A stretch of 64,000 bases of DNA from Streptomyces cadmiisoli (GCF_003261055.1 NZ_CP030073.1:2728001-2792000); one strand, 5' to 3'; shown: positions 53,173 through 62,077, numbered from the stretch's first letter. Translations and numbers: made by a program. The notes: generated by a model not told the origin, from the sequence alone.

Positions 53173-54119
53173 CACCGGCCTCCCGTGGTGAGCGGTATGC
53201 GCAACCGTACGTCCGTGCCCGGCCCCGGCGCCGGTCCCAGGGTGAGCGCGGCGCCGACCAGCAGCGCGCGCTCGCGCATGCCCGATATACCGGTCCCTTC
53301 CGGTGCGGAGCCCAGGCCCTTGCCGTTGTCGCGTATCAGGAGTTCGACGCCGTCCGCGGTGGGCGCGAAGCGGAGTTCGGCGCGGTCCGCGCCGGAGTGC
53401 CGGGCAGTGTTGGTCAGGCCTTCCTGGGCGACGCGGTACACGACCAGTTCGGTCTCCGCGGGCAGAGCGGGCAGTTCGCCGTGAACGTCGTAGCGCACGG
53501 TCAGCCCGTGGCCGGAGAACTCGCCGGCGAGCGAGCGCAGCGCGCTGGCCAGGCCGAGTTCCTCCAGGACTCCGGGGCGCAGCCGGCGGGCGATGCGGCG
53601 GATCTCGTCGAGACCGGCGCGGGTGGCGTCCTGGGCCTGCGTCACGTCGTCCCTCAGCTCGCCGGGGACGCGGTCCGCGACCCGCTTGAGCTGGAGCAGG
53701 ACGGCGGTCAGCGTCTGACCGACCTCGTCGTGCAGTTCGCGGGCGATGCGGTGGCGTTCGCGTTCCTGGGCGAGCAGCGCACGGGCCGCGCTGGTGGCGC
53801 GTTCGGTCTCGAGCCGGTCGAGCATGGTGTTGTACGTCGTGATGAGCGCCGCCGTCTCGGAGGGGCCGGCGACCTCGGCCCGGGTGCCCGGCCGCAGCAG
53901 GTCCACGATGGCCATGGCCTGGCCGAGCCGCTTCAGCGGGGCCAGTCCCACCCGCAGCACGACCGCGTTGACCACGAGCAGCGCCGCCAGGCCGCCGACG
54001 ACGACGAGGGCCTCGGCCGGCAGCACCGGCGTCGACACGGTGACCGGTCCGAGGAGCAGGGCCGCTGCCACCACGAGCCCCGCGGCGTTCAAGGAGAAGA
54101 TGCGCCAGTACAACGACAC
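53172..54119 (-). CDS. Sensor histidine kinase (HisKA_3 type)
   Basis: This is the kinase partner of the NarL-type regulator. From GTG 54119 it is 315 residues: 'VSLYWRIFSLNAAGLVVAAALLL' is the first membrane segment and 'LVVVGGLAALLVVNAVVLRVGLAP' the second, followed by a HAMP-like linker, the phospho-acceptor helix 'ERERHRIARELHDEVGQTLTAVLLQLKR', and an ATPase domain with 'YRVAQEGLTNTARHSGA', 'LIRDNGKGL' and 'GTGISGMRERALL'. ATG 54215 with a GGTGG site is an alternative start adding 32 low-complexity residues with poorer third-base GC. The extracellular loop between the membrane segments is only about 10 residues, so it probably senses within the membrane. Confidence 0.9.
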   Translation of the reverse strand: MSLYWRIFSLNAAGLVVAAALLLGPVTVSTPVLPAEALVVVGGLAALLVVNAVVLRVGLAPLKRLGQAMAIVDLLRPGTRAEVAGPSETAALITTYNTMLDRLETERATSAARALLAQERERHRIARELHDEVGQTLTAVLLQLKRVADRVPGELRDDVTQAQDATRAGLDEIRRIARRLRPGVLEELGLASALRSLAGEFSGHGLTVRYDVHGELPALPAETELVVYRVAQEGLTNTARHSGADRAELRFAPTADGVELLIRDNGKGLGSAPEGTGISGMRERALLVGAALTLGPAPGPGTDVRLRIPLTTGGR

Positions 54120-54313
54120 ACCCCTGCTGTCTCCCGTCCGGTCGCTGTCCCGCGGCACTGCCGTGACCAGCCTCTCCGACCCGCGCCGACCCCGTCCATC
54201 CGTGCTGACACCCATGTCGCCACCGTACGGGCGGATGGCAGCATTGCGATTGCGCAAAGTTTCGAGGCGGTGGTCCTCGACGAGCACAGCAACGACGAGC
54301 AAGGGGAAGAAAC

Positions 54314-54799
54314 GTGTCTGCTCCACGCCTGAGGGCGACGCCGCTGCCAGGGATCGGGACCCAGTACGACCTGGAGACCCGGGAGCACCGCCACCTGTCC
54401 GTCGTGGCCCACCGTGACGGCACCCGGACGGTGAACGTCTACCGGTCCGACGACCCGGACTCCTGCGCCCAGTCGCTGCGGCTCACCGGTGCCGAGGCCG
54501 GAGCGCTGATCGACGCGCTGCAGCCCGCACACCACAGCAACAGCCTGCTCTCCCCGACGGACCTGGGGCTGGTGGCCGAGCGGATCGAGGTGGGGGCGAC
54601 GTCGCACTGGAACGGGCGCCTCCTCGGCGACACCCGGATGCGCACCGAGACCGGCGCGTCCATCGTGGCGGTCCTGCGCCGGGCCGAGGCCATCCCGTCC
54701 CCGACGCCGGCGTTCCGGCTCGCGGGCGGCGACACCGTGATCGTGGTCGGCACCCGCGAGGGTGTCGACGCCGCCGCCGCGATACTCGGGCGGGAGTGA
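54314..54799 (+). CDS. Cation/proton antiporter regulatory subunit (KhtT-like, TrkA-C domain)
   Basis: This 161-residue soluble protein has an N-terminal domain 'LRATPLPGIGTQYDLETREHRHLSVVAHRDGTRTVNVYRSDDPD' and a TrkA-C (RCK_C) domain 'IEVGATSHWNGRLLGDTRMRTETGASIVAVLRRAEAIPSPTPAFRLAGGDTVIVVGTREGVDAA'. This matches KhtT, which gates the KhtU K+/H+ antiporter and binds nucleotides such as c-di-AMP in Bacillus. GTG 54314 begins the gene, divergent from the kinase, and its stop is 4 bp before the antiporter start. Confidence 0.88.
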   Translation: MSAPRLRATPLPGIGTQYDLETREHRHLSVVAHRDGTRTVNVYRSDDPDSCAQSLRLTGAEAGALIDALQPAHHSNSLLSPTDLGLVAERIEVGATSHWNGRLLGDTRMRTETGASIVAVLRRAEAIPSPTPAFRLAGGDTVIVVGTREGVDAAAAILGRE

Positions 54800-54803
54800 C
54801 CCC

Positions 54804-56033
54804 GTGCACTCCGCGATCCTCCTGATCGAGTTCGGCTCCCTCCTGCTCGGCCTCGGACTGCTCGGACGGCTGTCCGCCCGGCTGGGCTTCTCCGCCATCC
54901 CGCTCTATCTGCTGGCCGGCCTGGCCTTCGGCGAGGGCGGGCTGCTGCCGCTCGGCGCGAGCGAGGAGTTCATCGCCACCGGTGCCGAGATCGGCGTGAT
55001 CCTGCTGCTGCTGATGCTCGGCCTGGAGTACACGGCGAGCGACCTCGTCACCAACCTCAAGTCCCACTACCCGGCCGGGCTGGTCGACTTCGCGCTGAAC
55101 GCCCTGCCGGGTGCCGCGATGGCGCTGCTGCTCGGCTGGGGTCCGGTGGCCGCCGTCGTACTGGCGGGCGTGACCTGGATCTCGTCCTCCGGGGTCATCG
55201 CCAAGGTGCTCGGCGAACTGGGCCGGATCGGAAACCGTGAGACACCGGTGATCCTCAGCGTCCTCGTGCTGGAGGACCTGGCCATGGCGGTGTACCTGCC
55301 GATCATCACGGCGGTGCTCGCGGGGGCCGGCCTGGCCGCCGGCAGTGTCACGCTGGCCATCGCACTGGGCGTGGCGGGCATCGTCCTGTTCGCGGCGCTG
55401 CGCTACGGGCGGGTGATCTCGCGGTTCGTCTCCAGCGACGACCCCGAGAAGCTGCTGCTCGTCGTCCTCGGCCTGACGATCCTCGTCGCGGGCCTCGCCC
55501 AGCAGCTCCAGGTCTCCGCGGCGGTCGGCGCGTTCCTGGTCGGCATCGCGCTGTCCGGGGAGGTCGCGGAGGGCGCCCACACCCTGCTCAGTCCGCTGCG
55601 CGACCTGTTCGCGGCGGTGTTCTTCGTCTTCTTCGGACTGCACACCGACCCGGCGAGCATCCCGCCCGTGCTGCTGCCGGCCCTGGGACTGGCCGTCGTC
55701 ACCGCGCTGACGAAGATCGCCACCGGCTACTGGGCGGCCCGGCGGGCCGGGATCTCCGTGAAGGGCCGCTGGCGCACCGGCGGCGCGCTGGTCGCCCGCG
55801 GCGAGTTCTCGATCGTCATCGCGGGACTCGCCGTCACCGCCGGGATCGAGCCGTCGCTCGGCCCGCTGGCCACGGCGTACGTCCTGATCCTGGTGATCCT
55901 CGGCCCGATGACCGCGCGCTACACCGAACCGCTGGCCATGCGCTGGAGCCGCCGCTTCGGACGCGGCGGTGACACCCCCGGCCCGGTGCTGCCGTCCAAG
56001 GACACCAGGGCGGAGGCCCAGGTGGCGGACTGA
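54804..56033 (+). CDS. CPA2-family cation/proton antiporter (KhtU-like)
   Basis: This 409-residue membrane protein has about 12 membrane segments and belongs to the Kef/Nha CPA2 group: 'LGFSAIPLYLLAGLAFGEGGL', 'LLLLMLGLEYTASDL', 'ISSSGVIAKVLGELGRIGNRETPVILSVLVLEDLAMAVYLP' (the conserved Glu-Asp of the ion site) and 'LFAAVFFVFFGLHTDP'. It exchanges K+ or Na+ for H+. GTG 54804 was chosen because the longer frame overlaps the upstream gene. Together with the RCK_C protein it forms a two-gene operon, probably for pH or potassium homeostasis. No TrkA-N domain is attached, consistent with the separate regulatory subunit. Confidence 0.92.
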   Translation: MHSAILLIEFGSLLLGLGLLGRLSARLGFSAIPLYLLAGLAFGEGGLLPLGASEEFIATGAEIGVILLLLMLGLEYTASDLVTNLKSHYPAGLVDFALNALPGAAMALLLGWGPVAAVVLAGVTWISSSGVIAKVLGELGRIGNRETPVILSVLVLEDLAMAVYLPIITAVLAGAGLAAGSVTLAIALGVAGIVLFAALRYGRVISRFVSSDDPEKLLLVVLGLTILVAGLAQQLQVSAAVGAFLVGIALSGEVAEGAHTLLSPLRDLFAAVFFVFFGLHTDPASIPPVLLPALGLAVVTALTKIATGYWAARRAGISVKGRWRTGGALVARGEFSIVIAGLAVTAGIEPSLGPLATAYVLILVILGPMTARYTEPLAMRWSRRFGRGGDTPGPVLPSKDTRAEAQVAD

Positions 56034-56165
56034 CCCGGGCGGGACGTCCGGCACGCAACGGGGGGCCTACGCGCGCGCTGCCGACGGGCACTGCGGGCGT
56101 CTGCTCGGGCGACGCCGGGGAGTCGTCACGGGCGTCCCGTCGGGCGGGGCTTTCTTCGGTCGTTG
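56034..56165. other. Start of intergenic region between convergent genes
   Basis: Part of the 321-bp gap between the antiporter and the MazG-like gene; no gene is seen here or in 56208-56354, where CGTCGG/CTTCGG pentamers recur. Confidence 0.35.
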
Positions 56166-56207
56166 CCGTCGCCCGGTCGGCCGGTCGGCCGGTCGGCCGG
56201 GCGACGG
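56166..56207. terminator. Stem-loop with tandem octamer loop
   Basis: CCGTCGCCCGG and CCGGGCGACGG are perfect 11-bp arms. The 20-base loop is a direct repeat of TCGGCCGG (2.5 copies). It lies between convergent genes and could terminate either. Confidence 0.6.
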
Positions 56208-56354
56208 TCGCGCCGTCGGCCATCGCTTCGGGCGTCCCGTCGGCGATCCCTTCGGTCGCGCCGTCGGCCTCCCCCTCGGCAGTCGCAACGCTCGCCCTGT
56301 CGACCGTCCCCTCTGCCGTCGCTCGCGCCCGCGGGCCGTCCCCTCGGTCCTCGT

Positions 56355-56807
56355 TCAGGCCGTTCCGTCGACCCTCGTGCCTGCCGTGCCGGCGGCGTCG
56401 GCGCTGGCGGCGTCCGGCTGCCAGCCCTGGCGGCGCAGGACGGCCGTCACGTCCGGTGCCTCGTAGTGCTCGCCCTTGAGCACCTTGCCGTCGGCGCGGC
56501 GGGCGACCTGGCCGCCGGGGCCCAGCTTGGTCATGTTCGAGCGGTGGATCTCGGCGATCACCTCGTCGAGGTCGATACCGTGGACCAGGGCCGTGCCGTA
56601 CGCCACATAGACGACGTCCGCGAGTTCGTGCGCGAGCCGGTCGAGCGGCCCGCTGACCGAGACTTCCGCGACCTCCGCGGCCTCCTCCGCCAGCAGTTCA
56701 CCGCGGTGCGCGGCCAGCGCGGGCGCAACGGGCGTCGGGGTGGTGCGGGCGTCGAGACCGAACGCACGATGGAATTCACGGACCAGGTCGGCGGGCGAGG
56801 AGTGCAT
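56355..56807 (-). CDS. MazG-like nucleotide pyrophosphohydrolase
   Basis: This 150-residue all-helical protein has the metal-binding pattern of MazG/dUTPase-like enzymes: 'LLAEEAAEVAEVSVSGPLDRLAHELADVVYVAYGTALVHGIDLDEVIAEIHRSNMTKLG', with EExxE and ExxD. Such enzymes hydrolyse non-canonical or excess NTPs. 'NMTKLGPGGQVARRADGKVLKGEHYEAPDV' is the usual actinobacterial tail. The end is extended by a short Ala/Asp/Thr stretch. It is divergent from the TAXI gene, 84 bp away. Confidence 0.88.
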   Translation of the reverse strand: MHSSPADLVREFHRAFGLDARTTPTPVAPALAAHRGELLAEEAAEVAEVSVSGPLDRLAHELADVVYVAYGTALVHGIDLDEVIAEIHRSNMTKLGPGGQVARRADGKVLKGEHYEAPDVTAVLRRQGWQPDAASADAAGTAGTRVDGTA

Positions 56808-56891
56808 GTGCCGACTGTAACGGCCGCCCGAAACCGGCCCATGTGATTCCGGCCCTGGTCAGCACGGTGCACGACTGGCAGGATCGCGCGC

Positions 56892-57890
56892 ATGTCCAAG
56901 GTGCTGCCCCGTATCGGCAGGCGCCGGGCCCTCCAGGGCGCGGCGTCCGGCCTCGTCGCCTTCGGCCTGCTGCTGTGGTGGCTGCTGCCGCTGGGCGAGG
57001 ACCCGCCGGGCGGCTCGATCACCTTCAGCACCGGCACACCACGCGGCGTCTACCAGAAGTACGGAACCCTGCTGCGCAACGCGCTGTCCAAGGACATGCC
57101 GGAGCTGAAGGTGCGGCTGATGACGAGCGACGGTTCGCAGGAGAACGTCGCGCGCGTGGCGACCGGCGAGGTCGACTTCACGATCGCCGCGGCGGACGCG
57201 GTGGAGACGTACGAGCTCAACAACGGCCCCGGCGCCGACCGGCTGCGCGGAGTCGCGCGCCTCTACGACGACTACGTGCACCTCGTCGTCCCGCGCGACT
57301 CCGACATCGACTCGGTCTCCGACCTGCGGGGCAAGCGCGTGGCCATCGGGCTGCCCCACTCCGGCGTACGGCTGATCGCCACCCGGGTGCTCAGGACGGC
57401 CGGCATCGACGCGCAGGAGGACATCACGCCGCTGGCCGACGGCATAGACACCGGGCCGAACCGTCTGAAGCGGGGCGAGATCGACGCCTTCTTCTGGTCC
57501 GGCGGCCTGCCCACCGACGGTCTCCAGCAGCTCGCGGACACCTTCGAGTTCCGGCTGGTGCCGATCGACGCCGACTTCGTCTCCGAGATGCACCGGCAGG
57601 GCGGCGCCACCCACTTCTACCGCGCCACCAACATGCCGGAGTCGGCCTACGGCACCGCCCGCAACGGCACCACCGTGCCGACGATGGCGGTCTCCAACGT
57701 GCTGATCACCCGTACGGACATGGATCCCGAGCTCACCGAGTGGGTCACCCGCACGGTGATCAACAGCCGCGACAACATCGGCGACGACGTCCACTCCGCC
57801 CAGCTGGTCGACGTGCGCACGGCGATCTACACCGACCCGGTCCCGCTGCACGACGGCGCCAGGCGGTACTACCGGTCGGTCAAGCCGTAG
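56892..57890 (+). CDS. TAXI-family TRAP-type solute-binding protein
   Basis: This 332-residue protein has an N-terminal Arg-rich start and a membrane anchor ('LQGAASGLVAFGLLLWWLLPL'), then a TAXI-type fold: 'ITFSTGTPRGVYQKYGTLLRNAL', 'RLMTSDGSQENVARVATGEVDFTIAAADAV', 'VARLYDDYVHLVVPRDS', 'LRGKRVAIGLPHSGVRLIATRVL', 'KRGEIDAFFWSGGLPT'. These proteins bind acidic amino acids or organic acids for TRAP transporters. No TRAP membrane subunit is nearby. Its stop overlaps the end of the sensor kinase gene by 11 bp, tail to tail, so it may feed a signal to that kinase instead of a transporter. Confidence 0.9.
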   Translation: MSKVLPRIGRRRALQGAASGLVAFGLLLWWLLPLGEDPPGGSITFSTGTPRGVYQKYGTLLRNALSKDMPELKVRLMTSDGSQENVARVATGEVDFTIAAADAVETYELNNGPGADRLRGVARLYDDYVHLVVPRDSDIDSVSDLRGKRVAIGLPHSGVRLIATRVLRTAGIDAQEDITPLADGIDTGPNRLKRGEIDAFFWSGGLPTDGLQQLADTFEFRLVPIDADFVSEMHRQGGATHFYRATNMPESAYGTARNGTTVPTMAVSNVLITRTDMDPELTEWVTRTVINSRDNIGDDVHSAQLVDVRTAIYTDPVPLHDGARRYYRSVKP

Positions 57891-59271
57891 GGCCGGTCCT
57901 CGGCATGGTCACCGTCACCTTCAGCCCGTGCGGCGCGTGGTGGTCGAAGGCGATCGATCCGCCGGCCGCCGTGAGCAGCGCGCGCGTGATGGACAGACCG
58001 AGTCCGGAGCCCTTGACGTTCTGATGGCGGCCGCTGCGCCAGAACCGGTCGCCGACACGGGTCAGCTCCTCGTCGGTCAGACCGGGCCCGCGGTCGGCGA
58101 CCACGATCGTCGAGGTCTCGCCGTTGGAGGCGACGGTGACCTCGACGACCTCGTCGCCCGGTGTGAACTTGAGCGCGTTGTCGATCACGGCGTCCAGGGC
58201 GCTGGACAGCGTCACCGGGTCGGCCCAGGCGGTCGTCGCCGGGCAGTCCCCCACCAGCCGTACGCCCTTGGCCCGCGCGGTCGGTGCCCAGGCCGCGACA
58301 CGCTCGGCGGTCAGCGCGCCGATGTCCGTGAGCCGGAGGTCGGCCTCGGCGTGCTCGGCCAGGGCCAGGTCCAGCAGGTCGTCGAGGACCTCGGCCAGGC
58401 GTTTGCCCTCCGTCTGGACCGAGGCGATCTCCTCGTTGCCCTCCGGCAGTTCGAGCGCGAGCAGCTCGATGCGCAGCAGCAGCGCGGCCAGCGGGTTGCG
58501 CAGCTGGTGCGAGGCGTCGGCGACGAAGGCGCGCTGCTGCTCCAGCACGGCCTCCACGTTGTCCGCCATCTCGTTGAAGGAGCGGGCGAGCCTGCGCAGC
58601 TCCGGCGGACCGCCCGCCGCCGCCACCCGGGACTTCAGGCGGCCGGTGGCGATGTCGTGCGTGGTGGCGTCCAGGACGCGGACGGGTCTGAGCACCCAGC
58701 CGGTCAGCCGGAGCGCGGCGCCGACGGCCAGCAGCATGGCGGCCGTCTCGCCGGCGGCGATCACCAGCCAGCCGTGCAGGATCCGGGAGCGCATCTGCCC
58801 GGTCGGCGAGTCGGTGACGACGACGGCCACGACGTCGCCGTCCCGGATGACCGGGGACGCGACGACCAGCCGGCTGCGCTGCCAGGGCCACACCTGCCGC
58901 GGGTCGTCGCTGCGCCGGCTGAGCAGCGCCTCGTCGAAGGCGTCGCGCACCTCCCCCTCCCGGGGGAGGAAGAAGTCGTCCGGTGCCTGAGCCATGGGGG
59001 TGTCGTTGGCGTAGAAGACACCCACGCGAATGCCGTAGACGTCGTAGTAGCTCTCCAGCTCGCGTCTGAGCGTCGCCACCCGGGCGCCCTCGGGAGCGGG
59101 CGGAGCGTTGACGAACTGGGCGAGCGCCGCGAAGAACGCCGTGTCGTCGATGCGGTCGACGACCACCTTCTGCTGCTGGGCCGCGGCCACGCTCACGGCG
59201 AGGGGGACGCCCAGTGCCAGCAGTACGGCCGCCATCAGGACGATCAGCAGCGGCAGGAGTCGGGTGTGCAA
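57880..59271 (-). CDS. Sensor histidine kinase (HisKA/EnvZ type)
   Basis: This 463-residue kinase has a first membrane segment 'LLPLLIVLMAAVLLALGVPLAVSVAAA', an extracellular domain of about 130 residues ('YYDVYGIRVGVFYANDTPMAQAPDDFF'), a second segment 'GWLVIAAGETAAMLLAVGAALRL', HAMP, the phospho-acceptor 'FVADASHQLRNPLAALLLRIELL' and an ATPase domain ('DNALKFTPGD', 'VADRGPGLTDEEL', 'GSGLGLSITRALL'). It follows its response regulator by 9 bp on the same strand. The extracellular domain is the candidate docking site for the neighbouring TAXI protein. Confidence 0.92.
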   Translation of the reverse strand: MHTRLLPLLIVLMAAVLLALGVPLAVSVAAAQQQKVVVDRIDDTAFFAALAQFVNAPPAPEGARVATLRRELESYYDVYGIRVGVFYANDTPMAQAPDDFFLPREGEVRDAFDEALLSRRSDDPRQVWPWQRSRLVVASPVIRDGDVVAVVVTDSPTGQMRSRILHGWLVIAAGETAAMLLAVGAALRLTGWVLRPVRVLDATTHDIATGRLKSRVAAAGGPPELRRLARSFNEMADNVEAVLEQQRAFVADASHQLRNPLAALLLRIELLALELPEGNEEIASVQTEGKRLAEVLDDLLDLALAEHAEADLRLTDIGALTAERVAAWAPTARAKGVRLVGDCPATTAWADPVTLSSALDAVIDNALKFTPGDEVVEVTVASNGETSTIVVADRGPGLTDEELTRVGDRFWRSGRHQNVKGSGLGLSITRALLTAAGGSIAFDHHAPHGLKVTVTMPRTGPTA

Positions 59272-59280
59272 AGCGCCCCG

Positions 59281-59967
59281 CTACCCGGCCGGGGCGACGA
59301 GCCGGTAGCCGACGCCGCGTACGGTCTCGATCAGCGCGGGCATCCGCAGCTTGGCGCGCAGCGAGGCGACGTGCACCTCCAGGGTGCGACCGGTCCCCTC
59401 CCAGCTGGTGCGCCACACCTCGCTGATGATCTGTTCCCGGCGGAAGACCACCCCGGGGCGCTGCGCGAGCAGGGCGAGGAGATCGAACTCCTTGCGGGTC
59501 AGCTGGATCACCGAGCCGTCGACGCTGACCTGGCGGGTGGCCAGCTCGATGCGTACCGGCCCGAGGCGCAGAACGGTCTCGGTGCTGCCGGTCGACTCGT
59601 CGGGGACGCTGCGCCGGCTGACGGCGTGGATCCGGGCCAGCAGCTCGCCGGTGTCGTAGGGCTTGACGACGTAGTCGTCGGCGCCCAGGTTGAGGCCGTG
59701 GATGCGGGAGCGGACGTCCGAGCGCGCGGTCACCATGATCACGGGGGTGGCGGTGCGCTTGCGGATCTTGCCGCACACCTCGTAGCCGTCCTGGTCGGGC
59801 AGACCGAGGTCGAGCAGCACGACGCCGAATCCGGGGCCTTCCGGGACGAGTGCCTGGAGGGCCTCCTCGCCGCTGCGCGCGTGCGTGACGTCGAAACCGT
59901 GCCGCGCCAGGACCGCGGAAAGCGCGGCGGCGACATGGTTGTCGTCCTCGACGAGCAGCAGTCTCAT
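59281..59967 (-). CDS. OmpR/PhoB-family response regulator
   Basis: This 228-residue regulator has a receiver domain ('MRLLLVEDDNHVAAAL', phospho-acceptor in 'VVLLDLGLPDQDGYEV', 'DDYVVKPYDTGEL') and a winged-helix domain ('VDGSVIQLTRKEFDLLALLAQRPGVVFRREQIISEVW', 'RTLEVHVASLRAKL', 'VRGVGYRL'). ATG 59967 follows GGAGG; the frame is open 35 codons upstream but without a better start. It is the first gene of the leftward pair and is divergent from gluA across 287 bp. Confidence 0.94.
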   Translation of the reverse strand: MRLLLVEDDNHVAAALSAVLARHGFDVTHARSGEEALQALVPEGPGFGVVLLDLGLPDQDGYEVCGKIRKRTATPVIMVTARSDVRSRIHGLNLGADDYVVKPYDTGELLARIHAVSRRSVPDESTGSTETVLRLGPVRIELATRQVSVDGSVIQLTRKEFDLLALLAQRPGVVFRREQIISEVWRTSWEGTGRTLEVHVASLRAKLRMPALIETVRGVGYRLVAPAG

Positions 59968-60254
59968 CCCGGCCTCCTCCAGTTCATCGGCAATATGGTC
60001 GGTCCGTGTACAAAACGCGAGCACGTGCGCGTGCACCAAGGCAGTCACGCCGATGCATACGGACGGCGTCAAGAGGCTTCCTGCCCCGGGCGCCTTCCGT
60101 TACCCGGCCGATACGAGCCAGGTCACCCGTGCTACGACATGTGTCCGACTGCTACCGGATCGTGATACTCAAATTCGCCTCAGATGTAATGACGCAGGTC
60201 GCGTAGGGTAGCTACTGTCCTCCGAAACCGCGAGGAGGACGGAGCCTGACAGCG
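59968..60254. promoter_or_regulatory. Divergent promoter region of the response regulator and gluABCD
   Basis: This 287-bp region is less GC-rich near 60160-60215. TAGGGT at 60207-60212 is a candidate -10 for gluA, without a convincing -35. The gluA ribosome binding site is the GAGGAGG around 60231-60240. No operator palindrome is evident. Confidence 0.4.
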
Positions 60255-61031
60255 ATGACCGAAGTATCGGTGGCCAAGGAAGATATGGCCGCGACCGGCG
60301 AACTCGTGGTCCTGAAGAGTGTCAACAAGCACTTCGGCGCGTTGCACGTGCTCCAGGACATCGACATGACGATCGCCCGCGGTGAGGTCGTCGTGGTCAT
60401 CGGACCCTCCGGGTCCGGAAAGTCCACCTTGTGCCGCACCATCAACCGCCTGGAGACGATCGACTCCGGTTCGATCACCATCGACGGAAAGCCGTTGCCC
60501 GCCGAGGGCAAGGAGCTGGCACGGCTGCGCGCCGACGTCGGCATGGTGTTCCAGTCGTTCAATCTCTTCGCGCACAAGACCGTTCTCGAGAACGTCATGC
60601 TCGGCCAGATCAAGGTCCGTAAGACGGACAAGAAGAAGGCCGAGGAGAAGGCCCGCGCGCTGCTCGACCGGGTCGGTGTCGCCTCTCAGGCGGACAAGTA
60701 CCCCGCTCAGCTCTCCGGAGGCCAGCAGCAGCGTGTGGCGATCGCACGCGCCCTGGCCATGGACCCGAAGGTCATGCTCTTCGACGAGCCGACCTCGGCC
60801 CTCGACCCGGAGATGATCAACGAGGTGCTGGAGGTCATGCAGCAGCTCGCCCGCGACGGCATGACCATGATCGTCGTCACGCACGAGATGGGCTTCGCCC
60901 GATCGGCTGCGAACCGTGTGGTGTTCATGGCAGACGGTCGCATCGTCGAAGAGGCTGTGCCGGACCAGTTCTTCAGCAATCCGCGCAGCGACCGCGCCAA
61001 GGACTTCCTGTCGAAGATCCTGCACCACTGA
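60255..61031 (+). CDS. gluA: Glutamate ABC transporter ATP-binding protein
   Basis: This 258-residue ATPase drives amino acid uptake. Walker A '[21 protein letters not shown]' (about 49-69), Q-loop '[20 protein letters not shown]', signature '[16 protein letters not shown]', Walker B '[15 protein letters not shown]' and switch His '[10 protein letters not shown]' are all present. It is closest to the polar amino acid (GlnQ/GluA) group. It opens a four-gene operon with binding protein and two permeases. Gene order gluA-B-C-D matches the glutamate uptake operon of corynebacteria and S. coelicolor. Confidence 0.95.
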   Translation: MTEVSVAKEDMAATGELVVLKSVNKHFGALHVLQDIDMTIARGEVVVVIGPSGSGKSTLCRTINRLETIDSGSITIDGKPLPAEGKELARLRADVGMVFQSFNLFAHKTVLENVMLGQIKVRKTDKKKAEEKARALLDRVGVASQADKYPAQLSGGQQQRVAIARALAMDPKVMLFDEPTSALDPEMINEVLEVMQQLARDGMTMIVVTHEMGFARSAANRVVFMADGRIVEEAVPDQFFSNPRSDRAKDFLSKILHH

Positions 61032-61117
61032 CCGTGCCCGTCGCGTCCGCGACGAGCTGCCGCGTCACCCCGCTCTGGACGGCCCGCGTCCCCTTCACCA
61101 CGCAAAGGATGTTCACC

Positions 61118-61969
61118 ATGAAGCTCCGCAAGGTCTCCGCCGCGGCGGCCGCCGCCATCGTCCTGACCCTGACCGCGACCGCGTGCGGCGGCGACGACGG
61201 CGACAGCGGCTCCGGTTCGGGCTCGGGCTCCGGTGGCGGCGACAAGATCAAGATCGGCATCAAGTACGACCAGCCCGGTCTCGGCCTGAAGGAGCCGGAC
61301 GGCTCCTTCTCCGGCTTCGACGTGGACGTGGCCACGTACGTCGCCAAGGAGCTCGGCTACGAGCCCGACCAGATCGAGTGGGTCGAGACCAAGAGCGCCG
61401 ACCGCGAGAACGCCCTCGCCCGCGGCGACGTGAAGTTCATCGCGGCCACCTACTCGATCACCGACGAGCGCAAGGAGAAGGTCGACTTCGCCGGCCCCTA
61501 CCTGCTCGCCCACCAGGACCTGCTCGTCAAGGCCGACTCCGACATCGCCGAGGGCACCGACCTCAACGGCAAGAAGCTCTGCTCGGTGACCGGCTCGACC
61601 TCGGCGCAGAACGTCAAGGACGAGATCGCTCCGGACGCCCAGCTCAAGGAGTACGGCACCTACTCGGAGTGCATCGCCGGTCTTCAGAGCGGCGCCGTCG
61701 ACGCGGTGACCACCGACGACTCGATCCTCGCGGGCTTCGCCTCCCAGGACCAGTACAAGGGCCAGTTCAAGCTCGCCGGCCTCAAGCTGAGCAACGAGAA
61801 CTACGGCATCGGCGTCAAGAAGGGCGACACCGCGACCGTGAACAAGATCAACGACGCCGTCGAGAAGATGGTGAGCGACGGCGCCTGGGAGACCGCGGTC
61901 AAGGAGAACTTCGGCCCGGCCAACTACAAGAACGAGCCCGCGCCGAAGATCGGGCAGATCGTTCAGTAA
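61118..61969 (+). CDS. gluB: Glutamate-binding lipoprotein
   Basis: This 283-residue lipoprotein has a signal peptide 'MKLRKVSAAAAAAIVLTLTATAC' with the lipid-anchored Cys at 23, a Gly/Ser/Asp linker and an SBP_bac_3 amino acid-binding fold: 'KIKIGIKYDQPGLGLKEPDGSFSGFDVDVATYVAKELGY', 'FIAATYSITDERKEKVDFAGPYLLAHQDLLVK', 'VTGSTSAQNVKDE', 'VDAVTTDDSILAGFA'. ATG 61118 was chosen over the in-frame ATG at 61109 because only it gives a standard lipoprotein start and a better distance to AAAGGA. Two hairpins separate it from gluC. Confidence 0.95.
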   Translation: MKLRKVSAAAAAAIVLTLTATACGGDDGDSGSGSGSGSGGGDKIKIGIKYDQPGLGLKEPDGSFSGFDVDVATYVAKELGYEPDQIEWVETKSADRENALARGDVKFIAATYSITDERKEKVDFAGPYLLAHQDLLVKADSDIAEGTDLNGKKLCSVTGSTSAQNVKDEIAPDAQLKEYGTYSECIAGLQSGAVDAVTTDDSILAGFASQDQYKGQFKLAGLKLSNENYGIGVKKGDTATVNKINDAVEKMVSDGAWETAVKENFGPANYKNEPAPKIGQIVQ

Positions 61970-61989
61970 CACCTGGCTCGTCCAGTCAT

Positions 61990-62018
61990 CGGATCTCCGC
62001 GCATCTCGCGGAGATCCG
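61990..62018 (+). terminator. First hairpin between gluB and gluC
   Basis: CGGATCTCCGCG and CGCGGAGATCCG are perfect 12-bp arms with a CATCT loop, 20 bp after the gluB stop. It probably protects or partially terminates the gluAB transcript. Confidence 0.7.
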
Positions 62019-62039
62019 TCCGCAAAGCGGAGATTCCCG

Positions 62040-62077
62040 GTGCGCCGCCGTCCGCCGCGATCACGGCGGCGGCGCAC
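62040..62077 (+). terminator. Second hairpin between gluB and gluC
   Basis: GTGCGCCGCCG and CGGCGGCGCAC are perfect 11-bp arms with a 16-base loop. Together with the first hairpin it would lower permease expression relative to binding protein. Confidence 0.6.
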
